From contig USMC01000041.1 in NCBI GenBank assembly GCA_900555715.1, positions 1 through 22,145 of the forward strand: DNA of 22,145 nucleotides, written 5' to 3'. Under the pieces are notes generated by a model. It had not been told where the DNA came from, did not search any database, and worked only from the letters and a program-made list of their open reading frames with translations. The translations under genes were made by a program, and so were the position numbers. Shown piece after piece: positions 15,690 to 22,145 of the stretch. Source of the stretch: an uncultured Porphyromonadaceae bacterium. Lineage in GTDB: Bacteria; Bacteroidota; Bacteroidia; Bacteroidales; Muribaculaceae. Within the stretch, counting starts at the first letter, position 1. Every line of letters starts with the position of its first letter.

Positions 15690-16243
15690 TGAAAAAAATC
15701 TTTGCAATAATAGCGATAGCCGCCGCAGTTCTGTACTCATGCAAGAATGATGACGACCAGACATGGGAGGACTATATGGCATGGCGCGAGACCAACAACG
15801 CATGGTTCAACGAGATGCGTGCTCGCACCAATCCCGACGGAACACCGTACTATGAAGTGATTACACCGACGTGGAGTCCGAACACGAGTGTCCTCATCCA
15901 CTACTTCAACGACCGCAGCGAGACCGAAGGCAAGCTGTCGCCGATATATACCAGCACAGTCGATACCCGCTACTACCTCCATCTGTGCGACAGCACGGCG
16001 GTAGACTCGTCGGTGAACAACACATCTCCGGCGCCCGGCGTGTTCCGCGCCCGGCTCAACGAGATGATTGTCGGCTGGGGAATAGCTATTCCGCAGATGC
16101 GCTGCGGCGACACTGCCGAGATTATCATTCCCTACACGGCAGGCTATGGCACTTCGAGCAACGGCGCTATCCGTCCGTTCTCCAATCTCCGTTTCAACGT
16201 ACGCCTCGTAGACATACCGCATCTGGAATCTATCCCGTATTGA
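15689..16243 (+). CDS. FKBP-type peptidyl-prolyl isomerase-like lipoprotein
   Basis: A 184-residue protein with a lipoprotein signal peptide ending in LYSC (lipidated Cys18). The next residues, KNDDDQ, resemble the acidic export signal that sends Bacteroidetes lipoproteins to the cell surface. The body follows the FKBP fold: VLIHYFND for VxVHYxG, STAVDSS for FDSS, a Trp in VGWGIAIPQM, AGYG, and the final strand LRFNVRLVDI. The key Asp, Trp, Tyr and Phe positions look kept, while the Phe before the Asp is Val. About 30 extra residues sit between the HY strand and the DSS motif. The start overlaps the lemA stop (TGATG), so the two are coupled. Confidence 0.8.
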   Translation: MKKIFAIIAIAAAVLYSCKNDDDQTWEDYMAWRETNNAWFNEMRARTNPDGTPYYEVITPTWSPNTSVLIHYFNDRSETEGKLSPIYTSTVDTRYYLHLCDSTAVDSSVNNTSPAPGVFRARLNEMIVGWGIAIPQMRCGDTAEIIIPYTAGYGTSSNGAIRPFSNLRFNVRLVDIPHLESIPY

Positions 16244-16265
16244 CGCGGTATTTTACAGAAATAAT

Positions 16266-16297
16266 ACAGGCTTTGTCGCATCAGCGGCAAAGCCTGT
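16266..16297. terminator. Hairpin between the FKBP-like gene and murF-alr, probable bidirectional terminator
   Basis: acaggctttg (16266-16275) pairs with caaagcctgt (16288-16297), and the stem extends inward to 14 bp including one G-T pair, with an ATCA loop. It lies between two convergent genes. The T-runs on both sides are weak. Confidence 0.65.
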
Positions 16298-16301
16298 TGT
16301 C

Positions 16302-18560
16302 TTATCTGAGGGTGTAGACGCGTTTGACGCGTGGGCTGACGGAAGTCAGTATTTCGTAGGGTATAGTTCCGAGTATATCGCTGAGTACTTCTACTCTCTG
16401 GTGCGGACCGAATATCTCCACCTCTGTTCCTACTGCAGCTCCCTTGGCATCGGTGACGTCGATCATGCATTGATCCATGCAGATGTTGCCTATTGTAGGA
16501 CATGCCGTGCCGCTGACGATGAAAGATGCGTTGCCGCGTCCAAAATGACGGTTGATGCCGTCGGCATAGCCTATGGGTATGGTTGCTATGACCGACGGAC
16601 GTGTCGTGCGTCCTTTGCAGCCGTAGCCTATGGGAGTGCCGGCGGGCCAGTGCTTTATGGAAATTATATGTGTCCGGAGCGATGATACAGGTTTGAGCCG
16701 CAGCGCTTCGTCGCCTGGGTAGGGGCTTATGCCGTACAGCCCTATACCGAGACGTCCCATCTCATAGTCGAGCGCGCCGGCGAAACGCATCATTCCGGCG
16801 GTGTTGAGAAGATGGCGGCGGAACGGGTAGCCGAGAATGTCGCGCAGGCGGTCGGTCATCTGACGGAAGACATCTATCTGGCTTAGGGTGTAGTCGTCCA
16901 TGTCGAGGCAATCGGCGGTGGCGAGGTGTGAAAGCACGGAAGAGACGCGGACGGCTCCTGTTCTTGCCAGCCGCTTGCCTATGCCGTCGAGCTGTTCGGG
17001 CAGGAAGCCGACGCGGTGCATTCCGGTGTCGAGTTTTATGTGTATGGGATAGGCTGATACCCCTGCCGCTTCGGCTTCACGTATGAGGCGGTCGAGCTCT
17101 TCGGGTGAGAAAACTGTAGGTTCGAGGTGGTTTGCGAAGAGCGCCGGATAGCGGTTGGTGAGAGGGTTGAGCACTATGACCGGCATGGTGATGCCGGCGT
17201 CGCGCAGCTCTATTCCTTCTTCGATGACAGCTACGGCGAGCGCGGCGGCTCCATGGCTCTGGAGAGTCTTGCCGATTTCGACAGCTCCGGCGCCGTATGC
17301 TCCTGCCTTCACCATAGCCACGATGCCGGTACCTTTGGGTACGAGCGAGCGGTAATAATTGTAATTGTGTACGACGGCGTTGAGGTCTACTTCGAGAGTC
17401 GTCTCGTGTCCTGCGCATTCGAGGGCGTCTGCCATGGCGCGCAAGCAGGCGTCGTTCCTGCCGAAAAGCAATATCTGTTCGTTGTGCAGCAGCGAACCGC
17501 CGATGTATCCGGATATTATGGCAGACAGTTCAGTCCCCGGTTTTTCGGGCAGACAGACAATGTGCTCTATACCGAACTGCTTTGCCATTGCAATAGCCTC
17601 GCCGGTGGCGTCGGTGTCGGTCAGTTGCCCGAGGATGAGCGCCGACGGATGGCGCGGCGTGGCGCGGCGGCGCATGAAATCGAGTGCCATGCGGAGCGAG
17701 AGAATATCCGGAGTGAAGTTATCGCGGACGACAGTATTGCCGAACGCCGCCGATGAAATTTCGCGGCGTGTCGACACGAGCGGAAGCGACGTGATGTGCG
17801 AGCGGCTGTGAGCGTCATATCCGAGTGCCGACAGTACGGCGTCGGCGAGAGCATGGTAGATGCTTGGAAACGACTCCTGCCGGACAGCTATCAGTTTTGC
17901 GCCGGGAAGCTCGCGTTCGAGAATCAGCCCTGCTTCCGGGTCGGAGCAGTCGTAGACAACTGTCTTGCATCCGGCGAAGATACGCGCTTTTTCGGCGATT
18001 TTGTCGCTGTGCGATGCAAAGGCATTGTCGTGTTCTGTGCTGATTGGCGTGAGGACGCCTATTGTATGCGAGCTTCCGAGTATAGCGGCGATGGCGTCTG
18101 CCTGCCCCGGACCGTCGATGCCTATCTCTGTTATTATGTGTTCGGGCAGCCCGTCGGATGTCATTTCCCATATCGAGAGTGGTACGCCGATGCGAGAATT
18201 CCAGCTGCGCGGACTCCGGCGGACACTGCACAGCGGCATCAGCGCGGAGTAGAGCAGTTCTTTGAATACTGTCTTGCCATGGCTGCCTGTGACGGCTATA
18301 CCGCCGGTGAATCCGTTGAGCAAGGCGGATGCCTTGCCGTCGAGCCATGCCTGTACGTTTCCTGTCTGCTCAAAATGGGCGTCATTCATCTTTTCGGTGT
18401 CCGCTGGAAGGTGGTCGACAATAAAATGACGGACTCCGCGGGCATATAGTTCAGGTATGAAGCGGTGTCCGTCGCCGAGGCTCGTGTTGAGCGCGGCGAA
18501 GATTGTGTCTGAGGGTGCGAATACCGAGCGGCTGTCGGCGCAAAGATAACGGTGGGTCAT
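16302..18560 (-). CDS. Bifunctional MurF-alanine racemase fusion with a reduced MurF domain
   Basis: A 752-residue protein. I start it at MTHRYLCADS (18560) because its ATG overlaps the upstream GSCFA stop (ATGA) and the longer open frame is arginine-rich non-coding translation. Residues about 1-380 form a MurF-like ligase (D-Ala-D-Ala addition to UDP-MurNAc-tripeptide): P-loop TGSHGKT (91-97) and RSPRSWNSRIGVPLSIW (115-131). Residues about 386-752 form a PLP-dependent alanine racemase with catalytic Lys418 (VKAGAYGAG), GYADG and ICMDQCMID. The domain order is the Bacteroidetes MurF-Alr fusion. The MurF half is short, and the usual NDxYNxD motif reads RDNFTPD (279-285), so its ligase activity is doubtful. 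The racemase half looks intact. Confidence 0.9.
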   Translation of the reverse strand: MTHRYLCADSRSVFAPSDTIFAALNTSLGDGHRFIPELYARGVRHFIVDHLPADTEKMNDAHFEQTGNVQAWLDGKASALLNGFTGGIAVTGSHGKTVFKELLYSALMPLCSVRRSPRSWNSRIGVPLSIWEMTSDGLPEHIITEIGIDGPGQADAIAAILGSSHTIGVLTPISTEHDNAFASHSDKIAEKARIFAGCKTVVYDCSDPEAGLILERELPGAKLIAVRQESFPSIYHALADAVLSALGYDAHSRSHITSLPLVSTRREISSAAFGNTVVRDNFTPDILSLRMALDFMRRRATPRHPSALILGQLTDTDATGEAIAMAKQFGIEHIVCLPEKPGTELSAIISGYIGGSLLHNEQILLFGRNDACLRAMADALECAGHETTLEVDLNAVVHNYNYYRSLVPKGTGIVAMVKAGAYGAGAVEIGKTLQSHGAAALAVAVIEEGIELRDAGITMPVIVLNPLTNRYPALFANHLEPTVFSPEELDRLIREAEAAGVSAYPIHIKLDTGMHRVGFLPEQLDGIGKRLARTGAVRVSSVLSHLATADCLDMDDYTLSQIDVFRQMTDRLRDILGYPFRRHLLNTAGMMRFAGALDYEMGRLGIGLYGISPYPGDEALRLKPVSSLRTHIISIKHWPAGTPIGYGCKGRTTRPSVIATIPIGYADGINRHFGRGNASFIVSGTACPTIGNICMDQCMIDVTDAKGAAVGTEVEIFGPHQRVEVLSDILGTIPYEILTSVSPRVKRVYTLR

Positions 18561-19411
18561 AATATCGGTCGGTGCAAGGCGGTCTTGTTCTGGCGGCGCG
18601 ATTCGAGTGCCGTTGCCTGTGTTGCCTTGCTGAAATAAGTCTTTGAGAAGATTTCGTAGATATAATCGGCGGCTGTTTCCGAGGGATGCTTCATGTCGGA
18701 AGCATAGAAACGGTAGTCGCGGAGGTCGTCCATGAGAATCTCGTAGGATGGAAAATAGCCGGCAGTGTCGCTGCCGAAGTGCCGGAGAGCCTCTTCCGCT
18801 CCGAGATGGAGAGCTGCTTTCGATAGTGTGTTGCCGTGCAGTCCGTCGTCGAGATGGCGTATTGGGCTTATGGTGAGCAGGACGTGGCGGCAGCCGCTGT
18901 CGAGCAGGATGCCTATGGCGTCGCGCAACTGCCGGCATATCTCTTCTGTGCCGAGTCTTTCGCGTGTGAAAGCGGATGCCGGAAACTTGTGGCAGTTGCC
19001 AACGATCCGTCTGCTGGCGTTGTGGCGGTAGACGAATGCTGAGCCGAGCGTGAGTATGGCGACTGGTCGGGCGGAGAGAATATCGCTTATTCTGCCGAGC
19101 CCTGCGGAGATATCTTCGAGTATTGACGCCTTGTCGGAGCCTGAGTAGCGCGACGCGAAGTCAAGGGCATGGAATCCGCGCGGACCTACTTCGACGAACG
19201 GTTCTTCGATGCCTTTGGCAAGGCGCAGGCAGCGGGTGATGGAACAGGGGTTGAAAAGCGGTCCGAGCGGGTTGTGCACAGTGTGGAAACCGTCGGTGTC
19301 GAGTCTCGTACCGATTTCGTCGCTGAAGCACGAGCCTAAAAGGAGCAGCGGTGTGTCGTGGCTTATGTCGAGCGATGCGGCGACGGGCTCTATTTCTGTA
19401 CGGAAGCGCAT
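18557..19411 (-). CDS. GSCFA domain protein
   Basis: A 284-residue protein with the family-naming motif GSCFS (26-30) after a hydrophobic strand, as in SGNH-type hydrolases. Further family segments are HNPLGPLFNP, ILTLGSAFVYRH, LLTISPIRHLDDG, and a C-terminal PSYEILMDDLRDYRFYASDMKHPS block that would hold the second active-site part. No signal peptide is visible, so it is likely cytoplasmic. The GSCFA substrate is not known; an esterase or acyltransferase acting on a cell-wall precursor is a reasonable guess from its place between the PorE-like gene (2 bases) and murF-alr (4-base overlap). Confidence 0.9.
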   Translation of the reverse strand: MRFRTEIEPVAASLDISHDTPLLLLGSCFSDEIGTRLDTDGFHTVHNPLGPLFNPCSITRCLRLAKGIEEPFVEVGPRGFHALDFASRYSGSDKASILEDISAGLGRISDILSARPVAILTLGSAFVYRHNASRRIVGNCHKFPASAFTRERLGTEEICRQLRDAIGILLDSGCRHVLLTISPIRHLDDGLHGNTLSKAALHLGAEEALRHFGSDTAGYFPSYEILMDDLRDYRFYASDMKHPSETAADYIYEIFSKTYFSKATQATALESRRQNKTALHRPIL

Positions 19412-19413
19412 GG

Positions 19414-21387
19414 TCAGAACATTTGGTAGTCGATGGACAGCACCTGGAATTCGGTTCTGCGGTTTATCTGGTCGGCAGCCTCCTGGTCCTCCGGCGACAG
19501 CTGGAGAATGTATTCCTCGGTGAGGACATCTCCTTCCTTGAACTGCGGATAGAGGCGCGCGAGCTTCTTCGTGATTGTCTTCGGGCGCGATTTGCCGTAG
19601 CCGTGGCTCTGGAGTCGGTCGGGACTGATGCCGACGGATATGAGGTAGTCGATGACGGAGCGCGCACGGCGTTCGGTGAGGTCGATGTTATACTTTTCTG
19701 TGCCTATGCGGTCGGCATGCGATGCCATCTCGATGGTGACGTTAGGATTGTCGCGGAGCACCTGTGCCATCTCGTCGAGTGCTTCCTGCGACTCGGGGCG
19801 CAGGGTAGCCTTGTCGAAGTCGTAGAAGATATTGTCGATCACCACCGGTTTGGTTATCGACGAGAGAATGAAGTCGACGCTGTACTCGGCATCTTCTTCG
19901 GCTATGTCGCTGGTGAATTCCTGCTTTGCATTGAGGTAGCCTTTCGCGCCGGCGAGCATCACATAGCTTATGCCCCTGTCGAGGGGGAAGGAGAATGAAC
20001 CGTCGTTGCGCGCAACCTGTTTCTGGTTGGAACCGTCGTTGCCGACGATGCGTATTACGGCGTTAGGCACAGGCTCCTCGTCCTTGTCGAGCACCCAGCC
20101 GCTGATTGTCACTTTTATCTCCGGCAGCTCGAAGGAGAATATGTGGTCGTAGCCGCGCGCGTCGCCACGGTTGGAGGAGAAGAATCCGCTTTCGCCTTCT
20201 CCGAAGGTGATGCCGAAATCGTCGGCGGCGGAGTTGACGGGGGTGCCCATGTTGGTGACGTTCCATCCGCCCGATTTTGTCTGCTCGGCGCGGAAAATGT
20301 CAAGACCGCCGTAGCCAGGATGTCCGTTGGAGGCGAAGTATATCACCGAGTCGGACCGGACGAAGGGGAACATCTCGTCGCCCGGGGTGTTGATCCATTC
20401 GCCTAAGTTTTCCAGCGAGCCCTGACGCTCCCTGAGATTGACACGCCAGATGTCGCGTCCGCCTTCGCCGCCCGGCATGTCGGAGGTGAAATAGAGCCAG
20501 TTGCCGTCGGGCGACACGGCGGGATGACCGTAGCTCGAAATGGTGTCGTGTGTGATTTCGTATTTCACGGGTGCGCTCCATTTGGCGTCGGAGCGCTGCG
20601 AGGTGTATATTTCGACGCCGGTGTTTGCGTTGGGTTCGCGCCGTGCGCGGCTGAGGTACATTGTCTGCCCGTCGGGAGTAAACGACGGTGTGCCTTCGTC
20701 GAGTTCGGTGTTGAGTTCTCCTTCGACGGGCTCGGGGCGTTTCCATTCGCCTTTCTCATCCTTGACAGAAAACCAGATGTCGCCTTTTTTCATTCCGGTC
20801 ACTTCGCTCTTGTGATTGCCGGTCACTTTCTCTGTCGTGGTGGTGAAGTATATCTGGTCGAGCGACTTGTCGAGGAACATCGGGGAATAGTCGGCGCGCC
20901 TGGAGTTGAACAGTTTCGCTTGTCTCACCACATACCGCGTGCCGCCCTTTTTATCGAGGGCATACTGTGCGCCGGCAAGCGTGTTTTTCGCCAGCTCGTC
21001 GTTCGGATTCCATTCCAGATATGTCTGCAACGACTTTACGGCATGCGCGTATTTTCCGTCGGCAGCCTGCATCTGTCCTAAGTAGAGGTAGAGAGTGCTG
21101 TCGGGATAGCCGTAGCGGGCGGCGTTCTGGTACGCTGCCGCTGCGCGCGGGAACTGGTTGAGTCGCCGGTGACACTCCGCCATCTTGAACGCCACTTCGC
21201 CGCGGAGAGGACGCTCCTCGCGCTTTGTGAGTTTGTTGTAGATCTTGCGGTAGGTTTTGGCGGCGTCGAAGTACTCGCCGCGCTCAAGCTGCTCGTTGGC
21301 GGTGGCGAGTTTCGGACCGCGGCAAGCCGATGCCAGCACCGCCGCCAGAACAATGGATATTATATAGGAGCAATTCTTCAGTTTCAT
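19414..21387 (-). CDS. PorE-like OmpA-family lipoprotein (TPR, beta-propeller, CRD, OmpA)
   Basis: A 657-residue lipoprotein. The start MKLKNCSYII is chosen because it gives a signal peptide ending LASAC (Cys22); 34 in-frame residues upstream overlap the promoter. Domains in order are TPR-like helices (about 27-150), PD40-type propeller repeats (about 150-415, e.g. PSFTPDGQTMYLS, PAVSPDGNWLYFTS), a carboxypeptidase-regulatory-like domain (about 425-505) and an OmpA peptidoglycan-binding domain (about 514-657) with FYDFDKATLRPES, ASHADRIGTEKYN and NRRTEFQ. This is the architecture of PorE of the type IX secretion system (Porphyromonas gingivalis). No other T9SS gene is in the window, and similar proteins exist without T9SS, so it may simply be an outer-membrane-to-peptidoglycan tether. 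It is first in the operon with GSCFA and murF-alr. Confidence 0.85.
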   Translation of the reverse strand: MKLKNCSYIISIVLAAVLASACRGPKLATANEQLERGEYFDAAKTYRKIYNKLTKREERPLRGEVAFKMAECHRRLNQFPRAAAAYQNAARYGYPDSTLYLYLGQMQAADGKYAHAVKSLQTYLEWNPNDELAKNTLAGAQYALDKKGGTRYVVRQAKLFNSRRADYSPMFLDKSLDQIYFTTTTEKVTGNHKSEVTGMKKGDIWFSVKDEKGEWKRPEPVEGELNTELDEGTPSFTPDGQTMYLSRARREPNANTGVEIYTSQRSDAKWSAPVKYEITHDTISSYGHPAVSPDGNWLYFTSDMPGGEGGRDIWRVNLRERQGSLENLGEWINTPGDEMFPFVRSDSVIYFASNGHPGYGGLDIFRAEQTKSGGWNVTNMGTPVNSAADDFGITFGEGESGFFSSNRGDARGYDHIFSFELPEIKVTISGWVLDKDEEPVPNAVIRIVGNDGSNQKQVARNDGSFSFPLDRGISYVMLAGAKGYLNAKQEFTSDIAEEDAEYSVDFILSSITKPVVIDNIFYDFDKATLRPESQEALDEMAQVLRDNPNVTIEMASHADRIGTEKYNIDLTERRARSVIDYLISVGISPDRLQSHGYGKSRPKTITKKLARLYPQFKEGDVLTEEYILQLSPEDQEAADQINRRTEFQVLSIDYQMF

Positions 21388-21419
21388 AAAAAGAAAACGT
21401 CTGATTCCGCTTGATATTG

Positions 21420-21427
21420 CAAAGTTA
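21420..21427 (-). promoter_or_regulatory. -7 box of the PorE-like operon
   Basis: TAACTTTG on the minus strand, an exact consensus match, lies 32 bases before the chosen ATG (21387). This supports that start over the longer open frame beginning at 21489, which would begin upstream of the promoter. The -33 element is not clear. Confidence 0.6.
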
Positions 21428-21584
21428 CCACATATTTCCGGCACAAGCGGCGTTTTGAACCGACAAACGCTCCATCTGGATAAAATCATTGACTAAAATT
21501 TGTCGAAGATGAGCGAAAAGTTTGCCACGTTCATGAATGGCTTGCTGAAATCAGTGTGTCTGCTGAATAGTTACTTAGGGGGTA

Positions 21585-21638
21585 AATTGTCAAATATATG
21601 TTAATATTTTATCGCAGGCGAGCATATTTTTGACAATT
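21585..21638 (+). repeat. 16-bp inverted repeat upstream of the AbiEi-like gene
   Basis: aattgtcaaatatatg (21585-21600) and catatttttgacaatt (21623-21638) are inverted copies with one mismatch, separated by 22 bases. The pair lies about 25 bases before the -7 box of the antitoxin gene. AbiEi antitoxins are known to repress by binding inverted repeats in their promoters, so this is a candidate operator. It may also fold as a hairpin in RNA. The 307-bp gap 21388-21694 otherwise holds only promoters and the second repeat. Confidence 0.7.
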
Positions 21639-21639
21639 A

Positions 21640-21665
21640 TACTACAAATAGAAATAAATGTAGTA
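21640..21665 (+). promoter_or_regulatory. Second inverted repeat overlapping the AbiEi -7 box
   Basis: tactaca (21640-21646) and tgtagta (21659-21665) form a perfect 7-bp inverted repeat with a 12-base spacer. Its right arm overlaps the first two bases of the TAGTTTTG box, so a bound protein would block initiation. Confidence 0.5.
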
Positions 21666-21671
21666 GTTTTG
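21664..21671 (+). promoter_or_regulatory. -7 box of the AbiEi-like gene
   Basis: TAGTTTTG matches TAnnTTTG and lies 23 bases before the ATG at 21695. No TTG is seen at the usual -33 distance, which would fit a weak or tightly controlled promoter. Confidence 0.5.
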
Positions 21672-21694
21672 TGTGCGAAATATAGTATAAAGAC

Positions 21695-22145
21695 ATGAAA
21701 GGCAAGAGATACTGCAACAGTTTTACCTCCTCAGGAATTGTGAAGGAAGAAGGAATGGCAGCATACTACAAGCTGCTGGACAGTGTGCGTGATGGTGATA
21801 CTGTACGCATCAAGCGCGGGGTGTATGCCACAACCGAACAGTTGGCGGACACCATGATTGATGTGCAAGCCATTGTCCCTGGTGGAGTGTTGTGCCTTTT
21901 CTCTGCATGGAGCGTGCATGGGCTTACCACCTCATTGCCACAGGCATACCATATTGCCGTGAAGAGAGGCAGGAGAGTCACGCTCCCGCTCTTCCCCAAA
22001 GTAGAACTGCATCATATCACCGACACGATGTTTGCCATAGGTGTCGAAGAACAGATAGTCAGCGGCTATCGCATCCACATCTATAATAAAGAACGATGCG
22101 TATGTGATGCCGTGAAATACCGCAACAAGGTCGGTATGGACGTTT
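21695..22145 (+). CDS. AbiEi-family antitoxin, 3' end cut off by the window
   Basis: An open frame from ATG 21695 runs off the window after 150 codons with no stop. The N-terminal half (MAAYYKLLDSVRDGDTVRIK, then RGVYAT) resembles the winged-helix region of AbiEi-type antitoxins. The segments PGGVLCLFSAWSVHGLTT, PQAYHIAVKRG and GVEEQIVSGYRIHIYNKERC followed by DAVKYRNKVGMDV match the antitoxin core that I know from AbiEi proteins. In such loci the antitoxin represses its own operon and counters AbiEii, a nucleotidyltransferase toxin encoded just downstream and involved in phage abortive infection. The partner gene would lie beyond the right edge. The DNA looks less GC-rich than the neighbouring operons. 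Confidence 0.78.
   Translation, partial: MKGKRYCNSFTSSGIVKEEGMAAYYKLLDSVRDGDTVRIKRGVYATTEQLADTMIDVQAIVPGGVLCLFSAWSVHGLTTSLPQAYHIAVKRGRRVTLPLFPKVELHHITDTMFAIGVEEQIVSGYRIHIYNKERCVCDAVKYRNKVGMDV

Noticed and set aside
18561..18938. 126-residue N-terminal extension of MurF-Alr
   Set aside because: It is arginine- and proline-rich shadow translation of the GSCFA gene; the ATGA overlap gives a better start at 18560.
19414..21387. A type IX secretion gene cluster
   Set aside because: Only the PorE-like lipoprotein is present; no porK, porL, porM, porN, sov or C-terminal-signal cargo gene is seen in the window.

Overview
The window looks like chromosomal DNA from a Bacteroidales bacterium, possibly of the Muribaculaceae type (family placement is inference). 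The signs are promoters matching the Bacteroidetes consensus (TTG, about 19-20 bases, TAnnTTTG) upstream of several genes, start codons preceded by A-rich leaders instead of Shine-Dalgarno sequences, a fused MurF-alanine racemase, a DUF3098 protein, single-chain glycyl-tRNA synthetase, and an OmpA/TPR/beta-propeller lipoprotein. Most genes are chromosomal housekeeping genes in short operons. Accessory DNA is limited to two toxin-antitoxin loci and one isolated glycosidase.

Layout. 1-169: 3' part of a tRNA-Val with its terminator, then a second hairpin. 254-3948 (minus): recJ and recQ overlapping by one base. 3949-4276: recJ promoter and an array of 20-bp repeats that forms a terminator-like structure. 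4277-7878 (minus): tilS followed by a secreted (alpha/alpha)6-type glycosidase with a C-terminal beta-sandwich. 8013-8663 (plus): a small outer-membrane beta-barrel protein. 8735-12548 (minus): five-gene operon ftsX, DUF3098, uppP, truB, queA. 12764-13338 (plus): a YoeB-type toxin-antitoxin pair. 13515-16243 (plus): glyS, lemA and an FKBP-like lipoprotein. 16302-21387 (minus): a PorE-like OmpA lipoprotein, a GSCFA protein and murF-alr. 21695 to the end (plus): truncated AbiEi-family antitoxin, with nested inverted repeats in its promoter region.

How the genes work together. RecJ and RecQ would resect DNA ends and stalled forks. TilS, TruB and QueA modify tRNA, and GlyS charges it. UppP, FtsX and MurF-Alr serve peptidoglycan synthesis and division, and the PorE-like lipoprotein probably ties the outer membrane to peptidoglycan. 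No complete undescribed system is visible. The most promising leads are the AbiE locus running off the right edge with its two inverted repeats, the one-to-many terminator array at 4171-4271, a RecQ with a long insertion before its zinc site, a MurF domain with a degenerate central motif, and the PorE-like/GSCFA/MurF-Alr operon.
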